8,579 nt of DNA, taken from positions 1-8,579 of the forward strand of contig CAZQEN010000326.1 of assembly GCA_964591605.1 (NCBI GenBank). The letters are read 5' to 3'. This DNA is from CAYLLT01 sp964591605 (GTDB lineage Bacteria; Planctomycetota; Phycisphaerae; UBA1845; PWPN01). The first letter of the stretch is position 1. Each line of letters starts with the position of its first letter. Below the pieces are notes generated by a model. That model did no database searches. It was not told the DNA's origin and was given only the letters and a program-made list of their open reading frames with translations. A program made the position numbers and the translations under genes. Below, in pieces: positions 5,889-8,579 of this stretch.

Positions 5889-7391
5889 ATGAAGCGCATC
5901 TTGTTGTCTACCTCCATCGTGCTGGGCGCGACTGTCTGCTGGCCCATCATCGCGCGGGCACAACTCGTACTCCCCTACTCCGGCGTCGTCAACTCGAATG
6001 TGCCGACCGAGGGCTTCGTCATCACCCAGAGCGGCACGGGCCGGGCGATCCGGGGTGTCAACACGAACACCGCCGGCGCCGGCCTGGCCGGCGTGGCGAC
6101 GGCGGCCACAGGCGTGACCTACGGCGCCTATGGTTCAGCCACCAGCGCCAGCGGTACAGGCTTCTACGGCTGGTCGAACGGCACCGGCGTCTGGGGCAAT
6201 TCGCCCAGCGGCATTGGCGTCAAGGCCGAGAGCGCGACCGGAACTGCCCTCCGGGTGATCGGTGATGCCGTGTTTGACCCGGACAGCTTGATTTCCTGCG
6301 GCGGCGCGTTCACGATCGGCGGCGCCAATCTCGCTCTGCATCTGGGCGACAGCACCGCCGATGACGTCTATATCGACGGCGGCGACCTCCGCATGCGCGC
6401 GAGTGAGGGCGACAGTCACATCTACTTCTACGAGAGCGGCAGCCCCACGTTCGAGTTCCTGGGCTGGGACGACGCTGCCAATCAGTTCGTCTTCTCGGAC
6501 GACCTGGCCCTGGTCGGCGGCAACCTCTCGGTGAGCGGAAATGGCACGATCAGCGGAAACCTCACCGTCGTCGGCAGCAACCTGCTCTTCAACGACACGA
6601 GCGATCTGTCCGCTCGCATTCAGAATTCCTATGACATTCGCATCGAGCACGATATGGACAATGACAACGCCGCCTCGTGGTTCCGGGTCTTCACTGACGG
6701 CACCGCCTTCGAGCAGTTGCGGATCAATGATGGCGATGAGGCCAGCATTCTGGGCGACGGCACCTTCACCAGCAACGGAATCGATTATGCGGAGGCCTTC
6801 AAGATCAGTGAGGCCGATCTGGAGCCCGGTGACGTGGCGAGCCTGCATGTCGGCTACTGGGAGTACTGCCTGCGCTCCACCCAGGCCAACGATGCACACG
6901 TGCTCGGGGTCGTTTCTGAAAAGCCGGGGTTCCTCACCGGCCTGAGCTTCAATGCACAGGAAGCGGCCGCCCCGGCGATTGCGAAACAGCGGGCCGAAGC
7001 CCAGGCCAGGGGCGACGTGAAGGCAGAGAAGGAACTCGCCATGCAGCTCGCCAGCGCGGCGCAGGAGTTACATCGGGCCGTGGCCATCCTCGGGCGTGTA
7101 CCGTGCAAAGTGGTGGGCGCGGTCAAAGCCGGTGACTTCCTGACGACGAGCGATACACCCGGCCATGCAATGGTCATGACGCAGGCAGGCCCGTCTCTGG
7201 GCGTAGCGCTCGAAGACTCCGCGGGCCCGGGCCCCGGCAAGGTGATGGTGATGGTGCAGCCGGGTTGGCGCGTTCCCGCTGGCGGAAATGCAGCCGCGGC
7301 CAATGCTGACCTGCAGGCCCAGGTCGCGGCCCAGCAACAGGAAATCGAGCAGCTCAAAGCTGCGGTCGCTACGCTGGCCGCTCGGCCGTGA
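5889..7391 (+). CDS. Secreted fibre-like protein with Gly-rich repeats, DYAE module and C-terminal coiled coil
   Basis: The product is 500 residues. Residues 1-24 form a Sec signal ending in ARA before QLVLPYSG. Residues 49-121 are Gly/Ala/Ser/Thr-rich short repeats (GRAIRGVN, GAGLAGVA, GVTYGAYG, GTGFYGWS, GTGVWGNS, GIGVKAES), like beta-helical fibre stalks. Residues 200-300 contain strand-rich segments (GNLSVSGNGTISGNLTVVGSN, QLRINDGDEASILGDGTFTS). GIDYAEAF (297-304) opens a conserved module: LEPGDVASLHV (311-321), VLGVVSEKPGF (338-348), VAILGRVPCKVVGAVKAGDFLTTSDTPG (398-425), LGVALED. A charged Ala-rich helical insertion lies at 355-395. Residues 472-497 are a heptad coiled coil. The module resembles the C-terminal parts of phage tail and neck appendage fibres and S74/G2 autoprocessing proteins; homology is by appearance. 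The likely state is a trimeric surface or secreted fibre. No phage genes are near, so this is not obviously a prophage protein. Confidence 0.75.
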   Translation: MKRILLSTSIVLGATVCWPIIARAQLVLPYSGVVNSNVPTEGFVITQSGTGRAIRGVNTNTAGAGLAGVATAATGVTYGAYGSATSASGTGFYGWSNGTGVWGNSPSGIGVKAESATGTALRVIGDAVFDPDSLISCGGAFTIGGANLALHLGDSTADDVYIDGGDLRMRASEGDSHIYFYESGSPTFEFLGWDDAANQFVFSDDLALVGGNLSVSGNGTISGNLTVVGSNLLFNDTSDLSARIQNSYDIRIEHDMDNDNAASWFRVFTDGTAFEQLRINDGDEASILGDGTFTSNGIDYAEAFKISEADLEPGDVASLHVGYWEYCLRSTQANDAHVLGVVSEKPGFLTGLSFNAQEAAAPAIAKQRAEAQARGDVKAEKELAMQLASAAQELHRAVAILGRVPCKVVGAVKAGDFLTTSDTPGHAMVMTQAGPSLGVALEDSAGPGPGKVMVMVQPGWRVPAGGNAAAANADLQAQVAAQQQEIEQLKAAVATLAARP

Positions 7392-7587
7392 CGCGTTTGC
7401 AGCCCGCTCAGAAGCATGTCATGCGGCACAGGTATGAGATACCCGACAGTCTGTGCGCGAACATGAAGTGTGCATGATCCACCAGCCAGGGAGTTCGGCA
7501 GACATGACTGTCGTCGAACCCCCGGAGTGCGGCTTTGCCTGCCCGCCAGGTCTGGAATTCGCAGCACGGATGGGCCGCTCGCCCCAG

Positions 7588-7621
7588 GTGAAAGGAGACA
7601 CCGCACGGTGTCCCCTTTCAC
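7588..7621. terminator. Long hairpin between convergent genes, possible bidirectional terminator
   Basis: Bases 7588-7602 and 7607-7621 form a 15-position stem with 14 pairs and one A-C mismatch (7596/7613), closed by the loop GCAC. It lies 197 bases after the fibre gene stop and 27 bases after the sulfatase stop on the other strand. On the plus strand it is followed by TCTTGATTG, only weakly T-rich; on the minus strand there is no T-run. Its place between convergent stops suggests transcript ending or 3'-end protection. The rest of the 256-base gap (7392-7647) shows no gene. Confidence 0.55.
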
Positions 7622-7647
7622 TCTTGATTGACCGATGGATCAAAGCC

Positions 7648-8579
7648 CTATGGCCGTGAGCGGCCGGCGTCGCGGAGCTTCTGGAGGAGACGCTTCATGT
7701 CCTCCAGCTCCGCGGCCTCGTCGGCGGCGGTGTTGACGCTCTCTTCGCCGTCGGTGCCCAGTTCGTAAAGCTGGGGCTCGGGATCGTTGCCGAGTTCGAC
7801 GTTGGTGAACTTGCTGACCCGCGCGCCTTGGGCGGGTGCGATGTACTTCCAGTCGCCGCGGCGCAGGGCGAGCGTGCTGGCATGCTCGACGAGCGTCTCA
7901 CGGCCGCTGCCGGCGTCGCCGAGAAGGGCGGGGAGGACGTTGACGCTGTCGGGGGCGTCGTCGGAGCCGAGCGTCCGGCCGACGAGGGCGGCGAACGAAG
8001 CGAGGAAGTCGATCTGGCAGACGAGGGCGCCGCTCGTGCCGGGCTCGATGCGGCCGGGCCAGCGGACCAGGAACGGAACGCGCGTGCCGCCCTCGAAGAT
8101 GCTGTACTTGCCGCCGCGCCAGGGGCCCGCCGGCTTGTGGCCGCCGAGCTTCTCGACCGCATCGTCCTTGTAGCCGTCGTCGACGACCGGCCCGTTGTCG
8201 CTGCTCACAACGAGCAGCGTGTTCCCCGAAAGCTTCAGCCGGTCGAGCGCTTCCACAATCTGTCCGACGCACCAGTCAAACTGAAGGATGACGTCACCCC
8301 GCGGACCCATGCCGCTCTTGCCGGCAAAGCGCGCGTGCGGCACGCGGGGCACGTGGATGTCGTGTGTCGCGAAGTAGAGAAAGAACGGGCCGGCCCTGTG
8401 TTTCTCGATGAAATCGACCGCCTTCTTCGTGATGACATCGGCCATGTCTTCATCGACCCAGCGGGCAGACTTACCACCGCTCATGTAGCCGATGCGGCTG
8501 ATGCCGTTGACGATGGTCATATCATGGCCGTGGCTGGGGTGCATCTTGAGCAGTTCGGGGTGATCCTTGCCCGTCGGCT
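7648..8579 (-). CDS. Second S1-family sulfatase, C-terminal part, cut by the window edge
   Basis: The frame is open from the right edge to TAG at 7648-7650, giving 309 visible residues. There is an in-frame ATG at 8544 (MHPSHGHDM), but the frame continues upstream (PTGKDHPELLK), and the signature Cys and calcium-binding Asp pair must lie beyond the edge. Visible hallmarks are GPFFLYFATHDIHVPRVPH (His pair of the substrate pocket), VVSSDNGPVVDDGY (metal-binding Asp-Asn), GGHKPAGPWRGGKYSIFEGG followed by TRVPFLVRWPGRI (active-site Lys region) and the C-terminal ALRRGDWKYIAP and PEPQLYELGTDGEES. It is clearly different in sequence from the sulfatase at 4012, so it is not a recent duplicate and probably attacks another sulfate position. 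It is convergent with the fibre gene. Being minus-strand, its operon partners would lie to the right of the window. Confidence 0.93.
   Translation of the reverse strand, partial: PTGKDHPELLKMHPSHGHDMTIVNGISRIGYMSGGKSARWVDEDMADVITKKAVDFIEKHRAGPFFLYFATHDIHVPRVPHARFAGKSGMGPRGDVILQFDWCVGQIVEALDRLKLSGNTLLVVSSDNGPVVDDGYKDDAVEKLGGHKPAGPWRGGKYSIFEGGTRVPFLVRWPGRIEPGTSGALVCQIDFLASFAALVGRTLGSDDAPDSVNVLPALLGDAGSGRETLVEHASTLALRRGDWKYIAPAQGARVSKFTNVELGNDPEPQLYELGTDGEESVNTAADEAAELEDMKRLLQKLRDAGRSRP

Noticed and set aside
5638..5892. An 84-residue plus-strand frame overlapping the fibre start by ATGA, with a hydrophobic stretch.
   Set aside because: No Shine-Dalgarno before its ATG, and the first half is Arg/Pro/Cys-rich low-plausibility sequence. 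Kept only as a minor note.
6036..6250. Possible CRISPR-like or tandem DNA repeat in the Gly-rich part of the fibre gene.
   Set aside because: Repetition is at the amino-acid level (Gly-x-Gly patterns) with varied codons; there are no identical spaced DNA repeats.
6135..6899. A 254-residue minus-strand frame inside the fibre gene with smooth Val/Ala-rich sequence.
   Set aside because: It mirrors the regular codon pattern of the Gly-repeat gene on the other strand; no ribosome site or known domain.

Overview
This GC-rich window (8,579 bases) carries eight recognisable protein-coding genes and no RNA gene, transposon or CRISPR array. Two sulfatases, a GH29 alpha-L-fucosidase, a CehA/McbA-type metallohydrolase, predicted lipoproteins and a large fibre-like exported protein, with no SusC/SusD pair, point to the chromosome of a polysaccharide-degrading member of the Planctomycetota/Verrucomicrobiota/Lentisphaerota group. 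I favour Planctomycetota, possibly Phycisphaerae. This is inferred from gene content alone; no marker gene is present.

Layout. (1) Bases 1-2069, minus strand: the N-terminal part of an exported GH29 alpha-L-fucosidase runs off the left edge. Upstream of it is a complete CehA/McbA-family protein with a PHP-like metal site. The gap between them holds a degenerate 14-bp tandem repeat. (2) Bases 2245-3152, minus strand: a previously unlisted 58-residue lipoprotein gene, then a Blc-type lipocalin, closed by an intrinsic terminator. (3) Bases 3396-5463, plus strand and divergent from block 2: an HD-domain phosphohydrolase (YfbR/HDDC2-like) followed 25 bases later by a complete S1-family sulfatase, very probably one operon. 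(4) Bases 5464-5888: a 425-base stretch with no convincing gene. (5) Bases 5889-7391, plus strand: a 500-residue secreted fibre-like protein with a Gly-rich repeat region, a DYAE-containing module resembling phage-appendage or autoprocessing C-terminal domains, and a terminal coiled coil. (6) Bases 7648-8579, minus strand: the C-terminal two-thirds of a second sulfatase that enters from the right edge. A long hairpin lies between these two convergent genes.

How the genes may work together. Fucosidase and two exported sulfatases are a combination used to strip sulfate and fucose from sulfated fucans or related glycans. The CehA/McbA protein is probably another exported hydrolase of the same lifestyle. 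The lipocalin and small lipoprotein are envelope proteins, the HD protein is probably a cytosolic nucleotidase, and the fibre protein is probably displayed at the cell surface. Shared function across blocks is inference; only the HD-sulfatase and the lipoprotein-lipocalin pairs are arranged like operons. I see no clearly undescribed multi-gene system. The best novelty candidates are the 58-residue lipoprotein and the fibre protein.
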